From Rubripirellula sp. (GTDB lineage: Bacteria > Planctomycetota > Planctomycetia > Pirellulales > Pirellulaceae): a stretch of 33,985 nt of DNA. The stretch is taken from contig JAQWPZ010000190.1 in assembly GCA_029245125.1 (NCBI GenBank), forward strand, positions 1-33,985, given 5' to 3'. Shown here piece after piece: positions 1 to 7,524 of this stretch. The notes beneath the pieces were generated by a model. The model was given only the letters and a program-made list of their open reading frames with translations. It did not search any database and was not told where the DNA came from. The position numbers and the translations under genes were made by a program. Numbering within the stretch: the stretch's first letter is position 1; each line of letters starts with the position of its first letter.

Positions 1-130
1 TCACACGCCAGCCCAATCACACGCCAGCCCAATCACACGCCAGCCCAATCACACGCCAGCCCAATCACACGCCAGCCCAATCACACGCCAGCCCAATCAC
101 ACGCCAGCCCAATCACACGCCAGCCCAATC
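1..130. repeat. 16-bp tandem repeat array (at least 8 copies)
   Basis: Eight perfect head-to-tail copies of the 16-bp unit TCACACGCCAGCCCAA fill 1-128, followed by two more matching bases. The array starts at the first base of the window, so its true length is unknown. There are no spacers between units, so it is not a CRISPR. No gene covers it. It lies downstream of the minus-strand thioesterase gene that ends at 231. The perfect identity of the copies points to recent expansion or active homogenisation. Confidence 0.97.
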
Positions 131-230
131 CGGGCAGCAAAACTGGTGCCGTGTCGACTCCGTGACCGTTCCCTCAAGCACGATCGGTCACGAAAAACTC
201 TCGGCGAAAAACCCCAGCTCTATCGATCTC

Positions 231-728
231 TCACGGCGACATCGAACCACATACCGGTGCGACCCAATCAAGTCGGGCGTGCTCTTGGATCAATTGATCC
301 AAGCCTTCAGCGAGTTTCAAAGGCATCGGAGCCATTTTCCGAACCCGAAGATCAACGTAGGCCGTGATGGTTTCAAAGGTGGCCGACACATCTTGCTTAT
401 CCAGGTTGATCATAAAATGGAGCAAGTGAAAGCGTTTTTCGGTTCGTCCGAGTATCCGAGCGTGAGTTTCAATGTGCTGCCCGACACGAACTTCGGAGAG
501 GTACCGAATGTGGGTTTCCAAGGCGAACGTCCCACCATCATCTTCGGCCATTTTTGACCACGGCACTTCCAACTGCTGCAGCAAACCACCCATCCCGAAC
601 CCAAACAAATGCGTGTACCACATCACGTTCATGTGCCCCATCGCATCCAAAAATTTTTCAGGAATTTCAGACGTGTGCGTCAGCGGCAAAGGCTTGATCT
701 GTTCGAAATGGATCGCAGTTCTCGACAT
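231..728 (-). CDS. Hotdog-fold thioesterase (4HBT family)
   Basis: This 165-residue protein is a likely cytoplasmic acyl-CoA thioesterase of the hotdog superfamily. Near residues 28-38 it has the family signature DAMGHMNVMWY, matching the D-x-x-G-H-x-N-x-x-Y pattern whose Asp is the catalytic residue in 4-hydroxybenzoyl-CoA-type enzymes. The central helix follows, then the strand containing ALETHIRYLSEVRVGQ that is typical of the fold. The length is normal for a single-domain member. It lies 70 bp downstream of the alpha/beta hydrolase gene on the same strand, so the two are probably co-transcribed. The pairing would suit breakdown of an acyl-CoA or lactone intermediate, as in aromatic or carnitine catabolism, but the substrate cannot be read from the sequence. 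Confidence 0.85.
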   Translation of the reverse strand: MSRTAIHFEQIKPLPLTHTSEIPEKFLDAMGHMNVMWYTHLFGFGMGGLLQQLEVPWSKMAEDDGGTFALETHIRYLSEVRVGQHIETHARILGRTEKRFHLLHFMINLDKQDVSATFETITAYVDLRVRKMAPMPLKLAEGLDQLIQEHARLDWVAPVCGSMSP

Positions 729-798
729 CTTTAATTTGCCTGATTCGATTCACTGATAACTAAATGCGTTGCTTCACGCATCAGATTCTGGTTTTCAC

Positions 799-1590
799 CT
801 ACGAGTATTGCTTTAAGAAGGTTACCAGCACATCGTTAAAAACATCAGCCGCCTCCATGTTGGCTAGGTGTCGCGTCTTGGGGATCACGACCATGTCAGA
901 ACCGTCAATGCCAACATGCAGGTCGAACGCCTCCCGGATCGGAGTCGTCAAGTCCTCCTCGCCGGCGACAATCAAACAAGGCAACTTGATCGCTGGGATC
1001 AATGACAAATGGTCCTGCGTTTCGATCGCTTGCGTGCAACCAATCACGCCTTCCACTGACGTGCCTTCGATCATCTCGGTTGCCAGCTTGACTGCATCCG
1101 CCGATTTCTTGCGAAACCGATCCGAAAACCATTCACTCACGACACAGTCCACCAACGCGGACACCCCCTGCGATTGAATCACTTCGGTTCGTTGATCGCG
1201 TGTATCAGTCCGATTCGATGACGCACCGCTGCCTCGCGTACCGCACAGCGTTAAGCTGGCAATTCGTTCTGGCGTGGTTGTCGCAATTTCCAATCCGACC
1301 ATTCCTCCAAGCGACGCCCCCACAAAATGAGTGCAATCAATCTTGAGGTGATCCCACAACGCACGGAGATCATCCGCGAGTAAATTGAAATCAAAGGGTG
1401 CACCGCTGCATCCACTCTGCCCATGCCCACGAAGGTCATACCGCAACACGCGAAACGACTTGAGCGACTGGAGTTGTTGATCCCACATTCGTCCATCAGC
1501 CATCCACGCGTGACTGAGCGTCACCACGTCGGCTTGATCAGGACCACTGAAATCGTAGTGAATTTCGATGCCGTTGCCGCGAAATTCCAT
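799..1590 (-). CDS. Alpha/beta hydrolase, 3-oxoadipate enol-lactonase-like
   Basis: The 263-residue product is a soluble alpha/beta hydrolase. The oxyanion-hole region follows the first strands (SHAWMADGRMWDQQ). The nucleophile elbow is G-A-S-L-G-G near residue 93, with Ser as nucleophile. The acid is in GEEDLTTP and the catalytic His is in TRHLANME near the C-terminus. The overall pattern (RYDLRGHGQS, then GASLGGMVGLE) is closest to PcaD-type enol-lactonases and related esterases. No signal peptide is visible. A GGGG ribosome-binding site lies at 1600-1603 (minus strand), nine bases before the ATG. It is the first gene of a probable two-gene unit with the thioesterase. No other beta-ketoadipate pathway gene is nearby, so the lactonase role is only a family-level guess. 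Confidence 0.85.
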   Translation of the reverse strand: MEFRGNGIEIHYDFSGPDQADVVTLSHAWMADGRMWDQQLQSLKSFRVLRYDLRGHGQSGCSGAPFDFNLLADDLRALWDHLKIDCTHFVGASLGGMVGLEIATTTPERIASLTLCGTRGSGASSNRTDTRDQRTEVIQSQGVSALVDCVVSEWFSDRFRKKSADAVKLATEMIEGTSVEGVIGCTQAIETQDHLSLIPAIKLPCLIVAGEEDLTTPIREAFDLHVGIDGSDMVVIPKTRHLANMEAADVFNDVLVTFLKQYS

Positions 1591-1843
1591 GATTCATTTC
1601 CCCTGCAAAAGCGAAGCCGAATATGCGTCGAGAAAGCCCCGACGATAACACTGCGTTTTCGAAAACATACCCCTTGGTGGGAATCCAACATCTAGGTCAT
1701 GGTGCCATGAAACCTTTTCAACTCAAATGACGTTCCAACTCAACGAACAACGGACACCGGCTTGTTCTCCACGTCAGCTAATCTCTCAAGGCTACGAGTC
1801 CATTCATTTAAACCGTCGATTTCGTTGAGTAGCACAGGCCGCT

Positions 1844-2412
1844 TCAAGCGATCACGTCCTTGACGACGTTTCCGCCAATCATGAGTGGTCGATGATCAAG
1901 ATCATAGATTTCTGTCAGCGGGTCAATTCCCAGCAGGTAATATAACGTCGCAGCGACATCCTCCGGTTTGACGAGATTCTCAAGGGAAAATCTCGCATGG
2001 GCATCTGATTTACCGTAAGCATAACCACCTTTAACGCCCCCCCAGCCAGCAGGGCGGTGTAGCACTGCGGCCAATGATCGCGACTCGCATTTTAGTTAAT
2101 ATCGGGGGTTCGCCCAAACTCTCCCATCCAGTAATCCGCGTTGCTCCAAATCGTTCAACAACGTTTGATCGGTGATTGGCAGCTGATATTTGTCGACGAT
2201 TTTGCACATTCGTGTATCGTCAAAACTGTGCGTCCCCGATCCGCCACGATCGACACGATCCGCCACGATCGACACGAACCGCCACGGCGACCACCAATGC
2301 TGCTCGAAAAATCGACAGTAACAAACTTCACACCCGATTCGTCCAACCGCCGCGTTAGCACACAACTCTGCCCATAGGTCGTCCGCCCATAAATGTGATC
2401 GATTCATTCGGC
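1844..2412 (-). pseudogene. Decayed C-terminal part of a DUF1501 protein gene
   Basis: Reading the minus strand across frames recovers the last third of a DUF1501 protein. First comes a stretch with YGQSCVLTRRLDESGVKFV (about 2390-2330). It continues in another frame as DKYQLPITDQTLLNDLEQRG, then MGEFGRTPDIN, an in-frame TAA at 2092-2094, NASRDHWPQCYTALLAGG, a frameshift at the seven-C run 2037-2043, and finally GGVKGGYAYGKSDAHARF to the natural C-terminus VVKDVIA at 1844. There are therefore at least two frame changes, one stop and a missing N-terminal two-thirds. A 19-bp tandem repeat interrupts the domain where the usual W-D-T-H motif should be. DUF1501 proteins are secreted sulfatase-fold proteins that in planctomycetes usually follow a PSD1 gene, as the remains do here. 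Confidence 0.85.
2237..2287. repeat. 19-bp tandem repeat inside the DUF1501 relic
   Basis: The unit CGATCCGCCACGATCGACA occurs at 2237-2255 and again perfectly at 2256-2274, then partially at 2275-2287. Nineteen is not a multiple of three, so the duplication itself changes the reading frame of the DUF1501 remnant. It is either a cause or a later sign of inactivation. Confidence 0.9.
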
Positions 2413-2854
2413 TGACGCACGATTGCCTGAGATGGCTCAACTTGCGAGTGAGTGACAGGCCTCGCATCTTTCGAAGATGGCGGAGCCCCAACTGCAACCA
2501 TTGCTTCAGCACTTTGTAAGCTTTCGAATCGGTCCGAAACCTGGCTCCGCCACGGTGCCGCACTTGGACTGTCGCCTTTTGCAAGACCAAGCTTTGTTCG
2601 GGAGCATTCACGGTCACACGGCGGCCACGAATGGCGAACACCAGGGTGTGATAATCGGCAAAGGGATCTTGTCCCCGCAGTGAGAGCCTCAAACCACCCT
2701 TGCCGTTCAAATTACCGTGACAAGTTCCTGCATTGCAACCAGCCACTAAGAACACCGACATAACATCGACTGAAAACTCGATCGGTGCTGGATTGGCCGC
2801 GAAAGCGACATGGGCCAGAAACGCCCACAAAAAGACAAACAGAACTCGCCGCAT
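2413..2854 (-). pseudogene. Truncated PSD1 (planctomycete cytochrome C/DUF1549-1553) gene, N-terminal part
   Basis: The minus strand begins with a signal peptide (MRRVLFVFLWAFLAHVAFAA) and then shows the start of a PSD1-family protein. It has the single heme-binding-like motif C-N-A-G-T-C-H with flanking GNLNGKGGLRLSLRGQDPF, then GRRVTVNAPEQSLVLQKAT and LKQWLQLG. At the CCCC run 2486-2489 the expected continuation (GAPPSSKDARPVTHSQVEP) moves to another frame. After roughly 60 more codons the sequence changes into DUF1501 material. PSD1 proteins are normally about 700-1000 residues, so some 80% of the gene is gone, apparently through one deletion joining it to the downstream DUF1501 gene. A continuous 252-codon reading frame (2096-2854) bridges the relics but does not encode a coherent protein. 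The exact junction is uncertain by a few tens of bases. Confidence 0.8.
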
Positions 2855-3163
2855 CAGCTTGTTGGTGGCGAGAAAACGGCGGGTAGGAACGCCTTAACCA
2901 TAAAACGATGGCCGAGGTTGGGGGCCACCAATCTCCTGCACGATGCCACACCAATGACGAGCAGCGAAACACCGCAAAACCGTCAAGGCGGCAAAACAGG
3001 CGTGATCGAGTGTTGACCCTGGCATCAATAGGGCTGGCATCAATAGGGTGAGATCGCCAGATACAGCGGCGAATTAGAGGGCAACTGACCCTCGGCGATG
3101 CTTCCGGCCCCCCAAGACGTTCCAGTCTAGGCACGATCAGAGTGGCCGGTTTCTACCGTTACC
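2855..3163. other. Spacer between Ca2+-ATPase 3' end and PSD1 relic
   Basis: About 310 bp with no convincing gene. The only structure seen is a 15-bp direct duplication at 3019-3048. Because both flanking genes are on the minus strand, this spacer should hold any surviving promoter of the PSD1 relic and the 3' end of the ATPase transcript. No clear terminator hairpin was found. Confidence 0.6.
3019..3048. repeat. 15-bp tandem duplication
   Basis: CTGGCATCAATAGGG occurs twice in perfect tandem (3019-3033 and 3034-3048) in non-coding DNA. It is short but perfect, and one of several duplications of similar period in this window's spacers. Confidence 0.9.
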
Positions 3164-5911
3164 TCAACCACGAGCCCGCCGAGTTTTCGCCCGCAAGTAA
3201 AGCAGGATCTTGATTGATTCGGGAATCAGAAAAATGGGCAACGAGAACGCAAGAATCAAACCCCAATCGGACCATCCGAGTGCCGTTGTGTGCAATGCCT
3301 GCTGCAAACCCGGCACGTACACGGCCGCCACTTGCAGCAACACGGTACCGACCAAGGCGACCAGGATCCATGGATTAGAAAACAAGCCGACTCGCAACAG
3401 TGGACTATCAAGCGACCGAAAATTCAAAACGTTCGCTTTTTCGATCAACACGATCGCGGTGAAGGCGACCGTTTGGGCAAGCAACAATCCCTCCTCGCCA
3501 TTGCTTGCCAAATAGTGGTGAAACAACCACAGTGACGCCAAACCGATATAGGTTCCAAGCCCCAATACTAACAACACACCGAAGCGATCGAGAATGGGCT
3601 TTTTCGGGTCTCGAGGCGGACGCGACATGACAGACACCTCGGCCGGTTCCAACCCGAGCGCGACCGCCGTCATTCCGTCAGTGACCAAGTTCATCCAGAG
3701 GATCTGCACTGGCAAGAAAATCAATGGACCGCCCATCACGATATTCAAGAAGATTGCGACGACCTCTCCGCTATTGGATGACAACAAGTACCGCACAAAC
3801 TTTTTGATGTTGTCATACTGCCGCCGCCCCTCTTCGATCGCACCCACGATCGAACTAAAGTTATCATCCGTCAAGACAATATCCGAAGCGCCCTTCGCTA
3901 CATCCGTTCCACGGATCCCCATCGCGATACCGATATCAGCTTTTTTCAAAGCTGGGGCATCGTTCACCCCATCGCCCGTCATCCCCACGATGTGGCCCAG
4001 CTCTTGCAGGGCAGTCACAATCCGAAGTTTGTGTTCTGGCGTTGTTCGGGCAAACACCACCTCATTCTCTAATGCTTGACGAAGTTCACTGTCACTGATT
4101 TGATCGAGCTGCTTACCAGTCATTGCATGTTCGGCCGACAAGCCGACTTGTCGTGCAATGGCGCAGCCAGTCGTTGGTGAATCGCCTGTAATCATAAAAA
4201 CCTTGATTCCCGCATGGCGGGCCAATTCAATCGCTGGCGAAACTTCAGGCCGCGGCGGATCCATCATGCCCACAATGCCGAGCAAGACGAGCTGGCTTTC
4301 AACGCTTTCTGGATCAAGCGGGATTTCGGTCGCCAAGGGACGTTGTGCGATCGCTAAAGTCCGCAGCCCCGTTTCGGCCATCTTGGTATAGGCAGCTTCG
4401 ACGGAGTGGCGATCTGTGTCGTCGATTTCACAAATCTCCCCACCATTCATCCAATGGGAGCAACGCTCAAGAATGACCTCCGGCGCACCTTTGACATGCG
4501 CCATCATGCCGGTATCGCAGGAGGTGACAACGGTCATCCGTTTTCGATTCGAATCGAAGGAATACTCGGCGAGCGGGGAGGGGTGCTTGGAAGGGTCAAG
4601 CCAAGCCTTGTAGGCAGCCACCAACAAAGCTGTTTCAGTCGGTTCGCCTAGAGGATGCCAGCCTTGCTCGTCATGCACCAGGCTGGCGTGATTGCATTCC
4701 ATGCTTGACTGCAACAACGCGGTAAGATCAGGCCGTTGATGATAATCCTCACGATGCCCAGAGACTTCGAAATGGCCGGCGGGGTCATAACCAACACCTG
4801 TTACGTCCACCTCGCCGGCCGGCAACCAAATCCGCGTGACCGTCATTTGATTTTGCGTGAGCGTGCCGGTTTTGTCGGTGCAAACCACCGTCGCAGCCCC
4901 AAGTGCTTCTGCTGCTCTCAGACGACGAAGCAAGACACGACGGCGCACCATCGCGCGAACACCCAATGCGAGCGTCAGCGTCACGACGGCTGGCAATCCT
5001 TCCGGCACCAGCGCCACCGCCAACGAAACGCCGGTCAGAAACATCTCTACCAACGGCTTTCCGGACAGCCATCCAACCAAAAAAACGAGGAAGGACACCA
5101 GCAACGCGCCTACACCTAATTGTTTCCCCAGCACTGACAACTTTCGCTGTAGCGGCGTCGTATCGCGATCAACCGACCCAGTCAGCGTCGCAATTCGACC
5201 AAACTCGGTCGCTTCGCCAGTTGCCGTCACGATGCCAACACCATGGCCGGCCGTGACTGCCGTCCCCATCCATGCCATCGAACTCTGCTGCGCCAACGGA
5301 GTTTCCTCCAACACGCATTCCGATGACTTCACGACCGAAAGCGACTCACCAGTCAAAGCTGATTCATCGACTTTTAGGTTCAAGCACTCACTAAGACGCA
5401 GATCGGCAGGAACGTGAGCCCCCGCGGCGAGCTGCACAATGTCGCCGGGAACCAAATCCGCCGATTCAATTTGCTGCTCCGTTCCATCACGCAACACTTG
5501 GCAACGCGGACTTAGCATCTGCTGCAGTGCCTGAATTGCTCGCTCTGCTTTCCACTCTTGAACAAATCCCAACAAAGCATTGAGGACCACAATCAATAAG
5601 ATAGTGATGGCATCAACAGGTTCACCGACGACTACCGAGACAGCGGCCGCGATCAGCAAGATCGCAATCAAGACATCCTTGAATTGCCGTCCAAGAACTT
5701 GATACCAATTCGTTTGCTCACTGGCTTCTAAGCGATTCGCACCGAACTGTTGAAGCCTTTGCGTTACTTCCGCAGCGTTCAGTCCGTCAGCAATCTTTGT
5801 GTTCAGTCGCGTCGCAATTTCATCGACAGTCGATGCGTGAAAGCTCACCTGATCTGACGGGTCGCTTTCACTGATATTGCTACTTCGATCGGTCGTGGAA
5901 AGTTGATTCAT
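3164..5911 (-). CDS. Calcium-transporting P-type ATPase (SERCA/PMR1-like, P2A)
   Basis: The 915-residue membrane protein has full P-type ATPase architecture: an N-terminal cation-ATPase domain, M1-M2, the actuator domain with DESALTGESL, M3-M4 with VPEGLPAVV, the phosphorylation motif DKTGT (Asp346), the hinge MTGDGVNDAPALKKADIG, and M5-M10. The calcium ligands of SERCA are all present at equivalent spacing: Glu304 in PEGLP, Asn713 and Glu716 in SSNSGEVV (M5), and Asn741, Thr744 and Asp745 in NLVTDG (M6). This strongly supports Ca2+ rather than Na+/K+ or heavy-metal transport, with export from the cytoplasm driven by ATP. It lies 66 bp downstream of the cyclic-nucleotide-binding-domain gene on the same strand and is probably expressed with it. 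The length is typical for the family and no lesion is seen. Confidence 0.95.
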   Translation of the reverse strand: MNQLSTTDRSSNISESDPSDQVSFHASTVDEIATRLNTKIADGLNAAEVTQRLQQFGANRLEASEQTNWYQVLGRQFKDVLIAILLIAAAVSVVVGEPVDAITILLIVVLNALLGFVQEWKAERAIQALQQMLSPRCQVLRDGTEQQIESADLVPGDIVQLAAGAHVPADLRLSECLNLKVDESALTGESLSVVKSSECVLEETPLAQQSSMAWMGTAVTAGHGVGIVTATGEATEFGRIATLTGSVDRDTTPLQRKLSVLGKQLGVGALLVSFLVFLVGWLSGKPLVEMFLTGVSLAVALVPEGLPAVVTLTLALGVRAMVRRRVLLRRLRAAEALGAATVVCTDKTGTLTQNQMTVTRIWLPAGEVDVTGVGYDPAGHFEVSGHREDYHQRPDLTALLQSSMECNHASLVHDEQGWHPLGEPTETALLVAAYKAWLDPSKHPSPLAEYSFDSNRKRMTVVTSCDTGMMAHVKGAPEVILERCSHWMNGGEICEIDDTDRHSVEAAYTKMAETGLRTLAIAQRPLATEIPLDPESVESQLVLLGIVGMMDPPRPEVSPAIELARHAGIKVFMITGDSPTTGCAIARQVGLSAEHAMTGKQLDQISDSELRQALENEVVFARTTPEHKLRIVTALQELGHIVGMTGDGVNDAPALKKADIGIAMGIRGTDVAKGASDIVLTDDNFSSIVGAIEEGRRQYDNIKKFVRYLLSSNSGEVVAIFLNIVMGGPLIFLPVQILWMNLVTDGMTAVALGLEPAEVSVMSRPPRDPKKPILDRFGVLLVLGLGTYIGLASLWLFHHYLASNGEEGLLLAQTVAFTAIVLIEKANVLNFRSLDSPLLRVGLFSNPWILVALVGTVLLQVAAVYVPGLQQALHTTALGWSDWGLILAFSLPIFLIPESIKILLYLRAKTRRARG

Positions 5912-5977
5912 GGGGCCATCCTTTGCCGGTTATCAATTATCGATCGCAACCTCGCAGCCCCTCAAACGGCGCAACTT

Positions 5978-6448
5978 TCAAGACGAATCCTCGATCGCCC
6001 CAACCAAGAATTGGCGGGTCGCATGCAACCTTCGCGATAGGTTCTCAGCAATCGAGTTCATCACACGATACCCGAGTTCATGGTTTTCATCACACAATTT
6101 CTTAAGGTCGTCAGCAGGAAAACCTATCAAACGTGTGTTGGTGACGGCACTGGCTTTTGCCGTCATTCGCGAATCACCAACCAACGCGGACCAGCCGAGC
6201 ACCTCGCCCGTCCCGACGGTCAGCAACACAATCGGTTTCAACCGCGCACCGGTCGTTTCCAAAGTAATCGATCCATCCACAACCCAATAGATGACGGACT
6301 GATTTTGGCCCTCACGGAACACAACGGTGGCCGCAGAGAACTCCGTGTGGTGAGCGATCTTCGCCAACTCCCCCAATTCTACATCCGACAACCCAGCAGT
6401 GAGATCCATCTGTCGCAACAAATCGATTCCGGCAGCAAAGTCAGTCAA
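5978..6448 (-). CDS. Stand-alone cyclic nucleotide-binding domain protein
   Basis: The 156-residue product consists almost entirely of one Crp/cNMP-type sensor domain: beta-roll residues about 30-125 (FREGQNQSVIYWVVDGS, then GTGEVLGWSALVGDS), followed by a C-terminal helix (residues about 125-150). There is no helix-turn-helix, transmembrane segment or catalytic domain, so it cannot act as a Crp/Fnr DNA-binding regulator by itself. In the phosphate-binding cassette the Arg is kept (SRMTA), but the usual G-E-x-A-L Glu is replaced (G-W-S-A-L), so classical cAMP binding is doubtful. It immediately precedes the Ca2+-ATPase gene and is divergent from the cytochrome c-prime-like gene. A role as a partner or sensor for the pump or for a low-oxygen operon is inference. 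Confidence 0.88.
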   Translation of the reverse strand: MTDFAAGIDLLRQMDLTAGLSDVELGELAKIAHHTEFSAATVVFREGQNQSVIYWVVDGSITLETTGARLKPIVLLTVGTGEVLGWSALVGDSRMTAKASAVTNTRLIGFPADDLKKLCDENHELGYRVMNSIAENLSRRLHATRQFLVGAIEDSS

Positions 6449-6623
6449 ATCAGCTCTCGCAGCTTGGAGTTGGATTTGGTAATTGTCACTACCATCGTAG
6501 CGTGACTTGGAACGGCATGTGCATACTTTTCAAGGACACACAACAGAATCGAAACACGTGACCAAAACGAGCAAATCCGCACACCGCTGTGCTGATCGTC
6601 TCGAGAAGACTTGATAACACCGG

Positions 6624-6630
6624 AAGGAGA
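6624..6630 (+). promoter_or_regulatory. Strong ribosome-binding site of the cytochrome gene
   Basis: AAGGAGA lies five bases before the ATG at 6636. It is a near-consensus Shine-Dalgarno sequence, unusually strong among the genes here, and fixes the start. The 187-bp spacer 6449-6635 must also hold the divergent promoters of this gene and of the cyclic-nucleotide-binding gene. I could not assign -35/-10 boxes with confidence, and no Fnr-type palindrome was found. Confidence 0.75.
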
Positions 6631-6635
6631 ATCCA

Positions 6636-7070
6636 ATGAGAGCTGGAATTTCAATCGCGATCCTACTTTGCGTGGGCAGCCTGTTGATTGCGAACCCTCA
6701 GGTGCGTGAAACAGCAAACACCGCAACGCCGCCAACCACGGTAAAAGACGAAGCATCGGATAAAGATAAACCGGTCAGTTTTTGGATGGAAAAGAAACTC
6801 GAGTATTCGCAAACCCTGTTGCGAGGGTTAGCGACCGGTGATTTCGAGGCGATCGAAAAGAGTGGACGACAACTATCAACACTCAACCGCGTCGAGGGTT
6901 TTGTACGAAATCGGAACAACAACTACCGATCACACCTCAACACATTTCAACAAGTTTGTGACGAAATTGTCCGACAAGCCAAGAAAGAAAACCTCGAAGG
7001 TTCAACCTTGGCGTTCAATCAATTGACCGTCAGCTGTGTCAATTGCCATCGCTCGCTGCGGCGAGAATAA
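6636..7070 (+). CDS. Cytochrome c-prime-like periplasmic protein
   Basis: The 144-residue protein starts with a signal peptide (MRAGISIAILLCVGSLLIA). A mostly helical, charged body of about 110 residues follows. One heme c-binding motif, C-V-N-C-H, is at residues 134-138, only six residues from the C-terminus. A four-helix-sized body with a C-terminal CxxCH is the plan of cytochrome c-prime and c556 proteins. The conserved body segment FWMEKKLEYSQTLLRGL has a Met near the position of the sixth ligand in c556-type members, but that is inference. It stands alone after a strong ribosome-binding site and is followed by a hairpin at 7080-7108. A role in electron transfer or in binding NO/CO is possible but not shown. 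Confidence 0.82.
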   Translation: MRAGISIAILLCVGSLLIANPQVRETANTATPPTTVKDEASDKDKPVSFWMEKKLEYSQTLLRGLATGDFEAIEKSGRQLSTLNRVEGFVRNRNNNYRSHLNTFQQVCDEIVRQAKKENLEGSTLAFNQLTVSCVNCHRSLRRE

Positions 7071-7079
7071 GATCGGGGC

Positions 7080-7108
7080 AGCGGCGATCCAGCTCTTGAA
7101 TCGCCGCT
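7080..7108 (+). terminator. Hairpin after the cytochrome gene
   Basis: A perfect 9-bp stem, AGCGGCGAT (7080-7088) pairing with ATCGCCGCT (7100-7108), encloses an 11-base loop and begins 10 bases after the stop codon. There is no run of T after it, so it is a terminator-like or mRNA-stabilising 3' hairpin rather than a textbook Rho-independent terminator. Confidence 0.55.
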
Positions 7109-7524
7109 ACCGTGATCTCGATTTCTGATGCTGACTTCCCCGCATCGTTCACGCACACCCCTGCAAAAGGCACACCCCTGCAAAAGGACACCCCTGCAAA
7201 AGGACACGGTACAGCCAAGTGCTGAAATGGGATTCGCCAGAATGATGCCGGGACTCTCAGAGAGCCGAACGCCCAGCGATTCTTTCAGCCTGATGGATCA
7301 ACCCCGACGGCGAATCCGCAACACATAAATCCTGCGATGCCAAAAATCGGCAAGGGTATCCTGCTCGACCGCCCGAGTCCTTGCTGCGTGAAGTTCCGCT
7401 AGGATTCAAATTGATGGTCTGGCTTTCTCCAGTCCCGTACAGGAGTGTTTCGGCATAAGATCTGCTCACACATCCAGCGTGAACCGAGTCTCTTCTTTCT
7501 CTTTCGATTGAACCGTGATCCACC
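7109..7524. other. Spacer upstream of the Usp-hyp operon
   Basis: About 415 bp without a gene. It contains the 17-bp tandem repeat at 7154-7203 and a tiny palindrome CTCTCAGAGAG near 7254-7264. It must contain the promoter for the universal stress protein and probably the hyp genes. No sigma-54 site, Fnr-type site or riboswitch could be recognised by eye. Confidence 0.5.
7154..7203. repeat. 17-bp tandem repeat, three copies
   Basis: CACACCCCTGCAAAAGG occurs at 7154-7170 and 7171-7187, then a near-copy lacking one base at 7188-7203. The 12-base core CCCCTGCAAAAG also occurs once at 1600-1611, overlapping the ribosome-binding region of the alpha/beta hydrolase gene. Confidence 0.9.

Noticed and set aside
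1..130. Possible CRISPR array
   Set aside because: The 16-bp units are contiguous without spacers, and no cas gene is present.
2096..2854. Intact 252-residue protein
   Set aside because: Only the first part resembles a known protein in this frame. The rest mixes frames of PSD1 and DUF1501 remnants, so it is listed as pseudogenes.
2712..3134. 140-codon minus-strand open frame upstream of the PSD1 relic
   Set aside because: Composition is Arg/Ser/Cys/Trp-rich with no domain or signal, and it overlaps the true PSD1 start in another frame. Treated as noise.
7254..7264. CTCTCAGAGAG palindrome as an operator
   Set aside because: An 11-base palindrome is expected by chance in a window of this size and has no supporting partner.
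7071..7524. Fnr/Dnr-type site (TTGAT-N4-ATCAA) upstream of the Usp-hyp operon
   Set aside because: Only a loose TGAT-GG-ATCA near 7292-7301 was found, with wrong spacing.
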